Shown here piece by piece: positions 1 through 13,600 of a stretch of DNA of 64,000 bases (positions are counted from its first letter, which is position 1; each line of letters starts with the position of its first letter). Origin of the DNA: Antedon mediterranea (taxonomy: Eukaryota > Echinodermata > Crinoidea > Comatulida > Antedonidae). Location of the stretch: positions 25,030,288 to 25,094,287 of the forward strand of contig NC_092676.1 of NCBI RefSeq assembly GCF_964355755.1. The letters are read 5' to 3'. The notes beneath the pieces were generated by a model, which saw only the letters and a list, made by a program, of their open reading frames with translations, was not told where the DNA came from and made no database searches. The translations under genes were made by a program, and so were the position numbers.

Positions 1-19
1 AATTATCTAGAATTTAAAA

Positions 20-246
20 TTATGCAGCCTTTTGGGTAGTACTATACCCACAGAAAGCCTGGTTCAGGAAAAAAATGATTGTTAAGCATTTCTTGTAAAA
101 ACTCATCTGAACTGGCTTTATCCACACCAAAAGTCTACACCCGGGGAATATGTTTGTGAAATTAGACAAGAGTTCTGCAGTGCTGACGTCACGACGGTAG
201 GTGACGCTGCGTGGTTGATAGCCAACCAAAAATGTGTTCAACCTGC
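20..246 (-). CDS. Candidate exon with second half of FN3-like domain
   Basis: Starting from a CAG acceptor at 249-247, the frame continues GRLNTFLVGYQPRSVTY and then NFTNIFPGCRLLVWIKPVQ. This matches the FN3 pattern YxVxY ... LxNLxPGxxYxVxVxAV. The exon's 3' end is unclear: the frame stays open to TAA at 22-20, and a GTATAG donor lies at 47. A second reading uses the acceptor CCGGGTGTAG at 136-135 and gives a 29-codon exon (134-48), or a terminal exon ending FLWV then stop at 44-42. That frame contains DEFLQEMLNNHFFPEPG, which faintly recalls the SMCR8 C-terminus. The two readings exclude each other. Confidence 0.35.
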
Positions 247-369
247 CTGAGTGACTCCAAGGTCCATTAATGGTTTGGAATAGGCTTATTGAAGTTATAG
301 TCATTTAATAATAATACTGCATACTTCGCAGCACCATCTATTGTTGTGACGTCACACTGCAGAATTCTA

Positions 370-517
370 TAGTATGTAAAGTTTCACAAACAAAAGTGTG
401 ATGTGCCCATGGTAATAATATGGTAGTGACATGCTTAAATATGGTAGTAATATGACATCTTCATGTCCATATATGGGCATATCACTTTTTTTTTTTTGAT
501 AGTGTAGACAGAGCTTA
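370..517. mobile_element. MITE family A (GCTCTGTCTACACTATCAA termini), copy 1
   Basis: The right end GATAGTGTAGACAGAGC and the core with ATGGTAGTGACATG and CCATATATGGGCATATCAC match the other family A copies. The left terminus is degraded. Confidence 0.7.
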
Positions 518-1223
518 ATACTCGGTACTGTCACAATTCGTATTACATTATTGGACTTAATTTGAACTGAACATTAAATGACTGCACACTTACCCGGAAA
601 CAATCATAATTCTAAATAAGCTTCTGTTCATAAAAACAATTCAAAGAAAATACATTTAAGATTAATCTTTAAAAGTATCTATTTTATTAATATATACCGA
701 GTCAAGATTAAGTTACAAAATAATTTAACTCTTAACCTGATGATAATAGTTTATTAGAATATTTTATGAGCCAGTCTGTGTAAAATCCTATTAACTGATA
801 GAAAATCTTACACAGAAGATCAAATGCTTAAAAATTAATGTCTCCTTGTAAAAAAAATTCCCAGAAATACAACTATAAAATTCTATCAAATAATGGAAGA
901 TCGAGTATGGAGTAAATTACACCAGTTTAATTTACTCATTACTATCAAACTAAAAGACGTCAAATGATTTAAAGTAATTTAACACTAAACATGCCAACTA
1001 CAAATCTCAATATTCTAAGAACGACTGTAGTTAAAAACCATAAAATGAATATGTTTAATTCCAAAGATATGTCTTAATTTAACATTCAAATCAAATTATT
1101 TGGCGCTTCTTAAAATATTCTTATATGAATGAGATGCATCATTAGTAAGGTTGAATTGAGATGAAATCAAATTTTCCTTTAAAATATTTCTAGGTAATTT
1201 TATGCTGTTTTTTTAAGCATGCT

Positions 1224-1555
1224 GTAGCTTCGTCATCTCATACACTTTTGGTAGCCACTCTGACGTTTTTAGCAGCATCCTCCATGTGCTGTTTAAAGAT
1301 CTTTCCTCCCACCCTTAACGTTTGGTAGCCACTCTGGCTCTTTTTAGCAGCATATCCTCCTTGTGCTGTTTAAAGATCTTTCCTTCCACCCTTAACTTTT
1401 GATAGCCACTCTGGTTTTTATTAGCAGCATATCCTCCATGTGCTGTTTAAAGTTCTTTCTTCCCACCCTTAACTTTTGGCAACCACTCTGAATCTTTTTA
1501 GCAACATATCCGCCTTGTGCTGTTTAAAGATCTTTCCTCCCACCCTTAACAACAT
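1224..1555. repeat. Tandem repeat of about 75 bp, four copies
   Basis: The unit contains TTTAGCAGCATATCCTCC, GTGCTGTTTAAAGATCTTTC and GGTAGCCACTCTGG; unit starts are about 75 bp apart (1251, 1325, 1402, 1480). A single related unit lies at 5,270-5,325. Confidence 0.8.
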
Positions 1556-1817
1556 TTTGTATAAAATGTAACAAAAATCCACAACATGCTATTTGATAAC
1601 ACTTTTAAAAGAGTTCTACTTTTACAAATATAACTCTATTGAAAATACACAATTTGTTTGAAAAAAGTGTTTTGTACTGTATACTAGTTTTACATCTTGT
1701 ATGGCTGTACATATCTATTTATGCCTGGTTTATTGTATAAATAAGGTGTTCGTTGATGATATACATTTGTGTAAAAACCATCTTTATACCTCATATATAT
1801 ACAGTTGAATATTATAC

Positions 1818-1995
1818 AAATAATGAATGTTTATGAGTGCAATGGTACAAATAATGGCACGAGGTGAATGATGAAAGGTTATATCAACGAGGCAAAGCCG
1901 AGTTGATATAACCTTTCATCATTCACCAAGTGCCATTATTTGTACCATTACACGAATACAAAACATTCATTATTTGTTTTATATAACATCTAGAC
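1818..1995. mobile_element. Long-hairpin element (family C), copy 1
   Basis: AAATAATGAATGTTTATGAG with GGTGAATGATGAAAGGTTAT folds onto ATAACCTTTCATCATTCACC and AAAACATTCATTATTTG. The arms are about 80 bases with a short centre (GCAAAGCC). Confidence 0.8.
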
Positions 1996-2324
1996 GTTTT
2001 TTTTTTCGTACACAAAAATGTTTCAAAAAGTACTATTTAATGATCGTTGAATAGTGCGTACTATTGCACGCCATGTGACCCACATTCGTCCAATCAAATG
2101 ACAGGAATTTATATAGGTGTTATATAAATACAAACTAGAATTAAATGCATTACTTGTAAGTAAATTACAGAAAATCTTGAAATTAAACAGGACAATGTTT
2201 TAGCAAGAATTGTGTGTGTAGAGAAGTCTGAAATTCATTTGTTTATATTTTACTTCAACACATCATGTCTAAAACGCATTTTAAATCACAAGTTTCAAGA
2301 TAGGGATTGTAATAAAACTGTATA

Positions 2325-2515
2325 AAGGCCAATTTACACAGACAAATGGAAAAACGGTAAGCTGAAACAAACATATAGAATGTTATTTCTTATTACCATT
2401 TACATATAAGGTCGAGCAGACAGGCAGTTCAGCGGTAACCCGCTCAGGATAGATGCAAATTTTATGTGGGATAACTACACGCTTTTCCAATCGTCTGTGT
2501 AAATTGGCCTTAACA
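2325..2515. repeat. Palindromic repeat with AAAGGCCAATTTACACAGAC ends
   Basis: Left AAAGGCCAATTTACACAGAC is mirrored by GTCTGTGTAAATTGGCCTT. A related copy starts at 22,472 (AAAGGCCAATTTACACAGAC again) and extends to about 22,640. A weaker one lies at 24,187. Confidence 0.7.
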
Positions 2516-2793
2516 ATGGCTTTAAAGTTACTACAAAGAAGACAATTTCAGATTTGTAACATGATAAATGCGACTCCCATACCAAGGGGTCTGGTAACAA
2601 AACTGTGAAAACATAGATACTGAAGAATATGAAATTGTCTGCTGTATCATCATGACTAAAAAATGTTTAACAATGTGGGTGTGGGATTATATTCAAACAT
2701 ATATTTATACTCGGTCACAATCACACTTAAAGTCATTTTCTTTGTGTACTAATTTTATGTACTTATTTTTTTTTCTATTCCATTTATTGAAAT

Positions 2794-3042
2794 AATATGA
2801 TATTGACGGTAACACCATGTCAACTCTCCCAATACCTCTCTCTCCCAAGACACCTTTGGGCTGGCCAAATATGTCTAGTTTTCCAGAAAGTCTGGTATTC
2901 GGAATGTGTTTGTAATGGTAAAATGAATTTGGGACCTTTTGGACTTCGGAAAAAGTCTGGTTTTGGGAGGGTTTTTCCAGTTTTCAGAGATTCCGATATT
3001 GTAAGAGTTGACATACAGTAGTGTTACCTTCAATATCATATT
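2794..3042. mobile_element. Fold-back MITE with AATATGATATTGA termini
   Basis: Left AATATGATATTGACGGTAAC is mirrored by right GTTACCTTCAATATCATATT, and GTCAACTC/GAGTTGAC continues the pairing inside. The size is 249 bp. Open frames on both strands across it arise from the palindrome. Confidence 0.75.
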
Positions 3043-3114
3043 ATAAAATGTTTTAATTTAAATGTAAATACCAGAAAGAAATATAACAATTATACTTTTG
3101 ATATAGTCATTTAC

Positions 3115-3234
3115 CTGGAAATCTTGATGAATTTGAGGTGAGCCATGAAACATAACATCCAACCGGTACTTGAATGGGCTCTGATGGAACATTAAATTTA
3201 TCTAGGCTGTTACCAGATTCACATCGTATTAATA
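3115..3234 (-). CDS. Exon encoding first half of a fibronectin type III-like domain
   Basis: This 120-base exon is bounded by a good acceptor (CTTTACAG, ending at 3235) and donor (CCAG|GTAAAT) and is phase 1 to phase 1. It reads through PSEPIQVPVGCYVSWLTSN, with the CYVSW pattern of the B and C strands of an FN3 domain. Its 3' phase fits the exon at 246-20, which supplies the second half. The phase also fits SMCR8 exon 12, so automatic gene models may fuse them, but FN3 domains are not known in SMCR8. More likely it is part of another receptor gene. The domain call comes from pattern recognition only. Confidence 0.4.
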
Positions 3235-3548
3235 CTGTAAAGAAAACCAAATTATGATGATATACACTTTTCTTCTGTTCCATATTGATGATTTTCAAGA
3301 TAAAAAATTAATTTAGAACATATTTTATGTTTGCAAATATCACTCCAACTCAAACTTAAACTCTTCTGATTGGTATGCAGAAACCGTACCATAAAACCAC
3401 AAAAGCTTTCAATATGTTCCAGTTTGATTGGATATGACACTCTTTTCACACTTGGCATGGTACAGTGGGATTGCATTTCTATGAATTGTAATTATTCAAA
3501 ATTATTAATCACATTTAAAACTAACATTAAAAAATACCTTGTAGGCAA

Positions 3549-3702
3549 TCTGAGGCTCTGTCTACACTATCAACCTAGTTTGACAAAAAAAGTGTGATGT
3601 GCCCAATTATGGTAGTCATCGTGTCCATACAGTATATGGGTACATCACATTTTTTTGTCACATAAAGTTTGATATAAAAATTGTGTTTACAGACAGAGCT
3701 TT
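3549..3702. mobile_element. MITE family A, copy 2
   Basis: Starts GGCTCTGTCTACACTATCAA and ends ACAGACAGAGCTTTA. The inner core GTGTGATGTGCCC and TGTCCATA...TACATCACA forms an imperfect palindrome. Confidence 0.75.
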
Positions 3703-4709
3703 ATGATAAAAGAATGTTGTTTTAACGAAAGAGATTATATTACAGTATAGAATTACATATGATTTAATGATAATTTGTGATGAGAAAAGGTTGCCATCAA
3801 ATTGTAATGCAATATTAGGTTCAAAGAAAAATGAATAAACACAAAATTCAATATCAAATGAAATCATAAACAAATTTGATTATAAGTTGTGATACGTGAA
3901 AGTGTTGACATCAAATTGTAATGCAATACCAAGTTCAATGAAAAAATGAATAATACAATATTCAATATAAAATCAAATCATAATGGATGGTTGGTTAGGT
4001 GTGCAACAGAGGAATTATGAAATCAAAGGCGCCGATTGTACTCAAGTAATGTTCCAGTGGTTTCTATGTCAAATCTTTTTTACGTTCTATGTGAAAAGTT
4101 GAATTTGTTCTTTCCTTTTTTTCTTTTTATGTACTCAATATTACCCAGCAATATTTAAATATATTACATAGCCTATGTATCTTATATTTAACCTCTAAGC
4201 AGTCAATATCTGTATAATAGTAGCTGAATCCAAAATCAAAGTATTGAAGTTTGCTGGTTGGGATTGGGTTGTATTTTTCAAAGGGAATATATATAACAGG
4301 CTTTGAATGGATTCTGGCAGAACGAAAAATGGGACTGCTTGAAAATTGTTTTATATAATTTTAGATTGGTAGTTACTTCTACAGTATCATATCTGCTACT
4401 GATGTAAATGATGTATGCCATGAATAATAATTAATAATTAATATAAAGTTAAAAATAAATTCTTATAAATATTTGTATCCATCGCAATGTACAGTATGTA
4501 TCGTTTGAGTAAACATTTGTTTGTTTGTTAACACAAGAACACTTTGGCTGATTCTGCAAAATTTAAATACATTTTTTGCATATTGTAAAATCTTTCATCA
4601 AAAAATAAAACCATCCATCATATCTTAATATTTATTTCAATGACATTCGCATAATATGAATGCACACAACATTGCAGTAGTCAACATGTCATCAATAAAT
4701 GTTCGTATG

Positions 4710-5090
4710 TTAAAAGTCAAACTTAGTGACTGACATGATGCAAGTTATGTAAGCCCCAAGCGTTATATTACTTGTCATTAAAGACGACCAACACAAAAAC
4801 ATGTTAGCAGACAAAGCTACAACTTCAGCAATCACCTGAAGTACCCATTCATGTTCCTGGGTGGTGACAATGTGACATAATTGATAGTATTGTCCCCAAT
4901 TTACTCTTGACAATCCTGGCTTTTTCTTATTAGCACACACTCTTACAGCCAAGCAGTCAAGACATGGGCACCGTTTATCGTACCAAGAGAGCCAATATCG
5001 GCATGGGTTTGAGGCCGACTCGCTCCTACTAGTACTGGTGGTGGAAGAAATTTTCTTGGATAGACTATAAACCATAGGTGCAGTGTACAC
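4710..5090 (-). other. Open frame of about 125 codons, unrecognised
   Basis: The open frame begins with GTG; the first ATG is five codons in. It is less AT-rich than its surroundings and contains a Cys cluster (CPCLDCLAVRVC), Trp residues and a hydrophobic stretch near the C-terminus. An AATAAA-type polyadenylation signal for this strand lies about 75 bases past the stop, near 4630. It could be a terminal exon of an unknown gene or a decayed transposon piece. No family is recognised and no clear acceptor fixes its start. Confidence 0.25.
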
Positions 5091-5099
5091 AGTTTACAA

Positions 5100-7690
5100 G
5101 TGTGTACTTTAAAAAACCCAGTTCATCATTCGAGATGAGTAGGGGAATACCCCAGTGAAATTGTTCACAAAATAACCATTGTGTCAAGGGGTTACCACCT
5201 ATCTGATAGGACAGTGATTACTATAGTACAGTCATCCTTGGCCACAATTCCCTAAAGAAATAAACAACAACTTCTCATAGAATATCCTCCTAGTGCTGTA
5301 TATCTTTCCTCTCACCCTTTATTAAGTATTTTCATTATTAGAAATCTGTTTCTACTACATAACATCTAATTTTACTTCAAAGTTTGTACTTCAAAAAAAT
5401 CGGTGTGGGTGGTCATCACAAATAACCACAATGTGCTCAGGCAGTCAAACAAACGTTCAAAATTCTAGTGTCGTTGACCTAAGGTCATGGTGGTCAATCA
5501 TAAAACCATTATCTTCTTGCACAGCGATAATAGTTTTATATAGCATTTCAACGCCGAATCAATTAGGGTTTTTAGTTATTATTTGAAATTTCTCCAGTTT
5601 CTGCTGGCAAAAAATGGTGTAATTTAGTCGCTTTATTTATAATAAACATTTTTTTTTCGCAGCAGAAACAAGACCAATGTTGATGTAAGCGATACTTGTC
5701 TCCATGTCTTCATGAATGAGAGGAAATGACAGATAAATGTTTGGATACTCAAGCAACGCACAAGAGTTAAACAGTTTAATTGGATCTGAGTGATACATTA
5801 ATATGCATGTTTGACTTTCCTTTTGTTTGCTTTACATTTTCAAGGATATGAGAGTGTACACTAATGTACAAATGACGCACAAACTAACGTGGGAACAAAT
5901 GTTCCACTGATGGAAAAATAAAGAGTTATTATACGACTTTAGGCAGCAATTAACCATATAATGTAAGTGTTTTACTGGTGTATTCTTTCTTTGTGTTTAT
6001 TGAATTTCAGTTGAATGACTTATGGTCTTTTGAAACTCTACAACGACAAAAAATTGTTACATCATGATTTTACATTTTATCAAATGAATTAAAACTTTAA
6101 TAAAACTATACAACATGTTGTGTTATATATATACTAAGGAATTGGCTTGGCAATTTCTTTTTAGAATTCCTAACTTAAAAAATTAAATCAAGATTTTGTT
6201 CCAAGCAAAAAGACATTATTTGAAGTAATTTCAAACTGTGGTACTTTAAAATTTGAAGTCAAAATTGTAAACATATTTATCATATTTCAAATGTCTTGGT
6301 CTTAATATGTGCGTGAATGAATTAGTTTGAAACTTAGATCAAAGCCGCAATAATTCTTTCCCATCTTCTTCCAGTTTCTATGTGCACACCTCTTTATCGA
6401 GTAATTTTAAAATGTGTATATTTTCATATGAACATGACATCAATATCACATTATATAGCAATGTGAAGGTACATTAAAGCAATCAAGGGGCTACGAACAC
6501 AAATTAGACAGACATTAGCACAATACACCGATAGCTATTATTTTTCTTTAATAGAAGATATTTTTATATTCATAAATATATGGTACTTTCCCTGAAGTGC
6601 ACCCATCAACAATAACCCATCATTTGCACAAATGTGTTTCTTTTTTATTCTTCATTATGTTCATTTTAAATGAATGTTACTATTTATTATTGATGAGTTT
6701 CACTTAATGACCTTTGTTCTTTTGATATAATGTTGATTTTGGACGAAATAAATGTTGAACTGAATTGACAGAAATATAATTACTGTATATAAGTGCTGAA
6801 GTATTGAAATGAATGATAGGGGAGAAGAGGGGACTTTCCCACTGTCCCCTTGCATCTTTGTGATCTGTGGTTTTATGAAAGAAAATTTGGTTGGAAATAA
6901 AAAATCATGATACTGTTCTTTCTAATTACGGTTTCAAAGAAAAAAAATGTTTAACGTCACTAGACGTAATACCGCAAATTTATCAGGTAAAAATATACAT
7001 TAATATATATTAATATAATAAATGTTTACGATTTAATAGTTTTATGGCCAAACATACAAGGTCTTTAAATATAAATATCTATAGTAATAAAATTAGAACA
7101 AAATGAGGTTGAAATAATATCAATGTCATAAAAATAAGATAGAAAAACTAAACAAGAGACATTATATAATTTATTGTTTTAAAGGAAATGTGTACTAAAA
7201 CAAGTTGCAATTTAGGAAATGTCACAAATAAATAAATTCCTACAACAATTATACTTATAAATAGAAATATGCAATCAACGTCATTATGACGGAAGGAAAG
7301 CTCCAATCTAAAATCAATGGCATAATTACAAATTCAAACGACGATATTATCGCATAATCATTTTTGCTCTATTTCAAATGAATGTTTTCCAAAATGTAAT
7401 GAGAAAATATAGATGATTATGATGTTGATTGCAAACAGCTTCCTTGGCTATGAAATAACAGAAATATTCAAGGACAAAATAATGTTCACAATAAATACAT
7501 TCAATTTCAAAAAGGTTGTTTTAGTGAGAAGAATAAAGAAGGTCATGTCGCGAATTACCTTCATATTAAAAAAAAAAGTCAATGATATTTCGGTTAAATG
7601 ACATTTGTAAATTAATTCAAAACAACGTATCAATTTGAACGTCATTTAACAAATTTGAACTTCAGGTAAAAAATTAATGAGAAGTACTTA
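5100..7690. other. No gene recognised
   Basis: AT-rich sequence with only short frames. The SMCR8 C-terminal DENN exons were looked for here by eye on the minus strand and not seen. Confidence 0.5.
6600..6775 (+). mobile_element. Possible LINE 3' tail
   Basis: An AT-rich segment ends GAAATAAATGTTGAACTGAA, like the tails near 56,550 and 45,990. No coding part remains. Confidence 0.3.
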
Positions 7691-7691
7691 C

Positions 7692-10600
7692 TTGACGTTT
7701 GCGAGTTAATACAGTTGTTTTCAGGATTTGGCTTTTCTGTGTCAGAATGAACCATGTCTGAATCAACATCAAGTGAATCTCGGTCTGAACTATCGTACAA
7801 TTGGGTCTTAAGAACGAAATCATCCATGGTTTGAGGCACGAAACCATTGGTCTGTTGTGGACCACTAATACCGTCACCCAGACTAGTGTTGCTGTTGGAA
7901 TGTTTGTCTGTACAGGTTCCAGAATCGTGATTTGGAGAACTGGATCCTGTAAAAGATTTATATAGAGATTATACTTGAGGACATAGTGTCATTCAACAAG
8001 TAGGAACAAAGCAAAATCTTATGGAAGATGTTAAAAGATTCTATGGAAACGCTAGAATTTATTGGGGATCTAGTACGCGAGCGCTAATTATTCTATGGTA
8101 CGCATATACGATTCATCGCCGACAAAATCAGCAAAGTTGAACATGGTTGAACTTTGCCGATTTGACTGCGATGAATCGGGGAGCCTTCCCGATTTGACTG
8201 CGATGAATCGGGGAGCCTTCCCGATTGTGTCGGCGACATCTGCGCGTGTAGCGATTTTAATGGAAACGCTGTAGCGATTTTATGGAAACCAGGCTTTAAA
8301 GAAGATGAAGATGTATTTTATGGAAACCAGGCTTTAAAGAAGATGAAGATGTATTTTTGTAATCTTTGTTTTGTATGTTTGGATGTACTCTCCAAAATAA
8401 AGGAAATGATAAATAAAGGAATTAATGAAACAATCTCAAAGGGACAGTCTTGTTAAAAAGAAGCCAAACTCAAAGAGAAGATCAACTAAAAAAAAAAGCC
8501 AAACTCAAAGAGAAGATCAACTCAAAAAGAAGCCAAACTAAAGAGAAAGATCATGTAAAAATAAGCCAAACTCCAAGAGAAGATCAACTCAAAAAGAAGC
8601 CAAACTCAAAGAAGATAAACTCAAAAAGAAGCCAAACTCAAAGAGAAGATGACGTAAAAAAATGGCCAATCTTCAAGAGAAGGTCACCTTATCAAGAAGC
8701 CAACCTCATAGAGAAGTTAATCCTAAAATTAAAGAGAAGATCACCTTAAAAAAATGGCCAATCTCCAAGAAAAGGTCATGTTAAAAAGAAGCCAATATCA
8801 AATAGAAAGTACTTATACACATAGTACAGCACTTAAATTTGTTATATAACAAAAAAACATTATCTAAATTGCACAGTGTGTCACTAGATATCAAGAAGCT
8901 TATGTATCAAAATATAAATTGCCTTTAGCTGACCAATGAAAACGTTTATTAGTGAAACTTCTGAATCATTCACACACTTCAAATATCGAAAAACAGCATG
9001 TAATAATGATTTAACCACAAGCAAAAAATATTAAAAACTTGTTAAAACAATTAGCAGAAGTCCAAATAAATAGATAATAAATGATAAAGCACACAGCGAT
9101 ATGCAAAGGTCAGACCTACAGGTGAGAAAATTCATCAATATTTATTTACAACACTCTACTGCAGAGTTTTATGAATTTAAATCAATAGTATGTATATTAA
9201 AACTGATAGAAGCTAAAGAGTCAAGCACTTTTTTAAAATAAGTAAATGTCATAGTAGTGCGGCAGATTTGGACAGGTAAACTTTACCTGTAATTAGGGCC
9301 TCTTCTGATCACCCAAAGGCAACCCTGGGAAAGGTCTTCACATTTTAAATATTATTGAATATTTTTTATCTGAAGAAGAGTATCACATTCTAAAATAAGA
9401 ACATATTTGCAATACATTTTTCAATTCTATTTTTTAGAATTTAGAGGGCAATCCTAATAATACATATCATTATTTTATACATATGATTCTACAGTACCTA
9501 CTGTATGCAGCACCTATTTCTTTCCTGATCAGTTTTGTATCTGCACTGTAATTCATATTTAAAAATGCGATTTACTAACTTTATAGATTCTGGGATATCC
9601 CTATATATTAGATTATTAATCAACCCTTAACGAGTTTTAATAGCTGTTGAATAGCGTTACAGAGTATACGTCACCCTTCTTTACCATCGCGCAAACATTG
9701 CAATTTTAGCCGTTGACGTTTTGTTTTCGTGAATAACTGACTAGATGTTGCGGTTCTCTGTTGCAACTAGCAGCATGTATAGGGTGTTATGAAATCTTGT
9801 AAAAACAATCTGTAATACACTACTGTACACTTCCCAGTTGTAGGCTTAAAGATTATTACTATGGAAATATTATTTATAGCTCTCTGTGGAACCCATTGGT
9901 TGTGAATATTTGTACTAGGTTATGGAAACAACATTTAATTGACAGAAAATGATTTATCGTACAAGTGAGTATAATTTTCAACATCTACCCATGAAAAAAA
10001 TTGTTGTAGAAAAATTCATAATCAGGAGATATACTAAGAATCAAATCCCTTTCTTACTCAAGAGTGAAGTTTATTCAGGAGATGAGGGAGTGAAGTGGGG
10101 AGTGAATGGGGGAAGTTGAGGGAGTGGGGAGGGGTGTGCAAGGGTGGGAGGTTGAGGGTGTGAGAAGTATATTAAACCTTTATCTTAATTTATCTAGTTT
10201 GTTATTAATGATGTGAAAAGGGCACACATTAAAAAAAAGTTAGGCACTTACGGAATACAGAAAAAGTATCTTCAATAAAAAATAGTTCTCATCCAAATGA
10301 CATTGACATTTGAAGATATTGAAATTCTCCCTTAATGTGGTTAAAGAACTTTAGATTTATTTAAATGTATGCATAAATGTATGCATTTACTATAAATCAT
10401 GAAAACAAATTTACAATGTTCAAAAAACGTTCGATCATAAAATGATTTTCGAGGTTCGACTTCAGATATGAAGACTAAAAATCAATCTCTGTGCATTTAT
10501 CAAGAAAAAAATAGGCGTTGTCTCTCACACACAGTTCCTGTAGAGGACAGAATTATTGTTTCTATTAATAACTGACTGTAGAAGAGGACTTCGACAATGG

Positions 10601-13600
10601 TAAGTGTATATGAATGTAAATCATTTAGGCCAGTGTTAGATTAGATAGGTAATAACACAATTTAAACAAAAACTGAAGGAAATTAAATAACTAAAACGAC
10701 TGAAAAATACTGGAAAAACCAAATTAAGATTACATTTACAAAATAACAAACCATCCTTACAAAAAGAAAAAATATTAGCAAATCATCCTGCCCTAAACAG
10801 ACAAAAATTGAAACAAAGAAAATGGAAAAAAGCGTTAAAGTGTTAAAAGACGTTAAGAAAGAAGATTATATAGTTATTTTGACAAAAAGCCCTAATAAAT
10901 ACATTTGATTTGATTAATAATATCAAGCCAACACGCTAGTAATATTTAGGTTGTGATGTTAGAACACCACGCTACAAGAAAGCAGCCTAATCCTTGATAA
11001 TACTAATCAATCAAACATTGATATAGAGTCGCTTTAATGTGACTGTTTCATCGCCATTCCTCTTACAAATGCAAAACCTTTATAACCAAAACGCATCAAA
11101 AACTATACTTTCCAATTTTACAAGATGTAATTAAGTTTAATGAAGTTTCCTAATGGTGCTTTAATTGGTATGATTGTGTTTAATCCACCACCCTTCCATT
11201 TCTTGCATTTCCAAACTGACTGCAAAGTGAACAATCAAAGACTACTTGACATTATGAAACAACCGTCCATGAATTAAGGAGCATAAGATTACATAATCGA
11301 AGGCAGATTTCTCATCTTTTATTCTACTTATATTATGATTTCACCATAGAGACCTATTAACAGTTAACTAGTACTACTGTAGGAGATGGCATAAATGTGA
11401 AGCTGGACAGGGACTCTTCAAAATGACCACAATACATGTTCAAAAATATAATTTTTTTCTTTTAAAAATAATTTGTTCTACATTGACTTGTTGAATGTGT
11501 AGTTCTAATAGTCTATGGATCAAAAGTACACCAGACACATAGATAACAATATATCTTAAACTTAAACCTCTAAACATTTCTATTCATTGAATTTATATAG
11601 ATAAAAGTGAGAAAATTAGTCTATATTTTAACAAAATTATTTTAACTAAATATTTATAACAATTACAAAGTAATTTAATACTTTATTTTAAATGTATACA
11701 TTGCTTTAATTTTTATTAGCGTACCTAATGACAGGTACAATGGACAGCAAACTATAGTTATTGATATGTATGTACAATAACGGATACATCTTCATGTTTT
11801 TATTAACAAAACAGTTTTATCTAATGAAGAAATGCCATGCCTTCTGGAAAATAATCAATCAAATACAGTATACAAGTTTTATTTATTTTTTTTTTTTATT
11901 TATTTTTTTTTTTACTTTTTTTAATGAAATTTCATGCTTTATTTAGTTAAAAATTGCAATCCATCAAACTTTATTGAAAAGAAATTCAATCTTAGTCCAA
12001 TGTAAAATAAAGAATGTTTAATAGTTTGCAACACTAACTTCCTTACATAATGCTTCACTTGTGGAACAGTTAAAGCACAATGCACAGTGCAATAGATATT
12101 TGTCATATTGTGTGTTTACATCATAAAACAACGCAGTTTTTTCAAAAGTAGTTTCAAAATGAGATTGAGATGTCGGGGTCGGGTGCAGACAAACATTTCT
12201 ATTGTTCATACAAATAATTATTTAGAATTGTTGTGTGTTATAAGTCAGTAAAGTAACTTAAGTTACATATTTTTGTCTCAAAAAGTAGATGTCTAAATTC
12301 AAACATAAAGACCTTGTTTTATTATAAAGTTTCCAGTTTTTTCACTTAAGCACTTTAAATATCTTGACTTAAGCAAAAAAAATTGACTGTTTGCCATTAC
12401 AAATTGTAAAAGACAAAAAACATATATCAACTTGTATACAGTAGGTAAAAATATTGTGTATAATGTACCACTAAAAATGGTTAAAGGTGTATTGTCCTCC
12501 TGAAAAAAAATTTTTTTGTAAAAATATGTCACATAATAGTTATATTCACTTTGGCCAATAATTGGACCAAAAAAATGTATTTACCTGAAAAAAACAGTAA
12601 TATAAAGCAAAAATTAGACAAATTGACTTTTTTGGTTGGCCAATGATGAGTTTTTGGCTGAATTCAACCATTTATTTTGTAATTTTTTTATAACTGAAAA
12701 CATTGTTTTTTCTACGGAAGTGATTAACTTTGTTATTAAAACTACAAAATGCCCTATTCAAAGTCTGATTTTATTAATCTTCAGTTATCATGTTTTTGGT
12801 AGACAATACATCTTTAACTTTAAAACTCTAATTACGGAAATGGATGAAAAGGTCGTGAAGTAAGTGTCATGGTTTATACATACGTTGAGAGGATAATTCC
12901 ATAATCTCTACCCAATCTTCATTGAAATCTGAAGAGGCATCACTGGAACTGTCTCTGATTGATGGAATATCTGAAGCATCATAGTATAAAGATCTGAAAT
13001 GAAACATTTAAAGAGATTACATTTGGGAAAAAAATGAGAGAAGTTGTCAGATGATATATCTGAATAAAATTGAAGTATACAGATCTGGAATGAACTGTTT
13101 TAACAGATTGAATAAAAAAAACATCTTCCTAACCAAACTTGTCTTTTGAGTGATGGAATAAATATATAATGTATATTTCTATAAAGCATCATGTGCCATC
13201 CAGTCTCAGTTTAATGCATGGTAGAAAGTTCTATATAATGGTTCAGTTAAGGCCAACTTACCAGACAGAGTCTTACGATGAGGCCCAACAAAACGTCTCG
13301 TCAGGAGAAAATTTCCCCATGTTTAAAGTTCTCCCGATTACCTACAATCTATGCCTAGCGCTATCTAAGATGACTCGTCTCGTCGGTATTCAAATCACAC
13401 AGCACCGACGAGTCAAGACATTTTGTTGGGCCTCAGGATATTGATTACTTTTTTCTTTTGTTGTTCATTTAAGAAATTAAACTTTTAATTTGTTGGTGGA
13501 TTAAAATGATTAGGTTTTAAAAAAGACTGACCAATTTCTTAGTAGTATGGGCATTCTAAAACAAAATGATATTCATTTTCAACCTCATTGCATTTTCAAA

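Noticed and set aside
2797-3021. Open frames on both strands
   Set aside because: Product of the palindromic MITE at 2,794-3,042.
4190-4370. Possible terminal exon on minus (acceptor TTTTCAAGCAG, open in two frames, one reading PFFVLPESIQSLLYIF then stop)
   Set aside because: Phase-compatible with SMCR8 exon 12, but no similarity to SMCR8, very AT-rich and two frames equally open.
13169-13444. 91-codon plus frame
   Set aside because: Half of it is the inverted-terminal element at 13,280-13,434; no recognisable domain.
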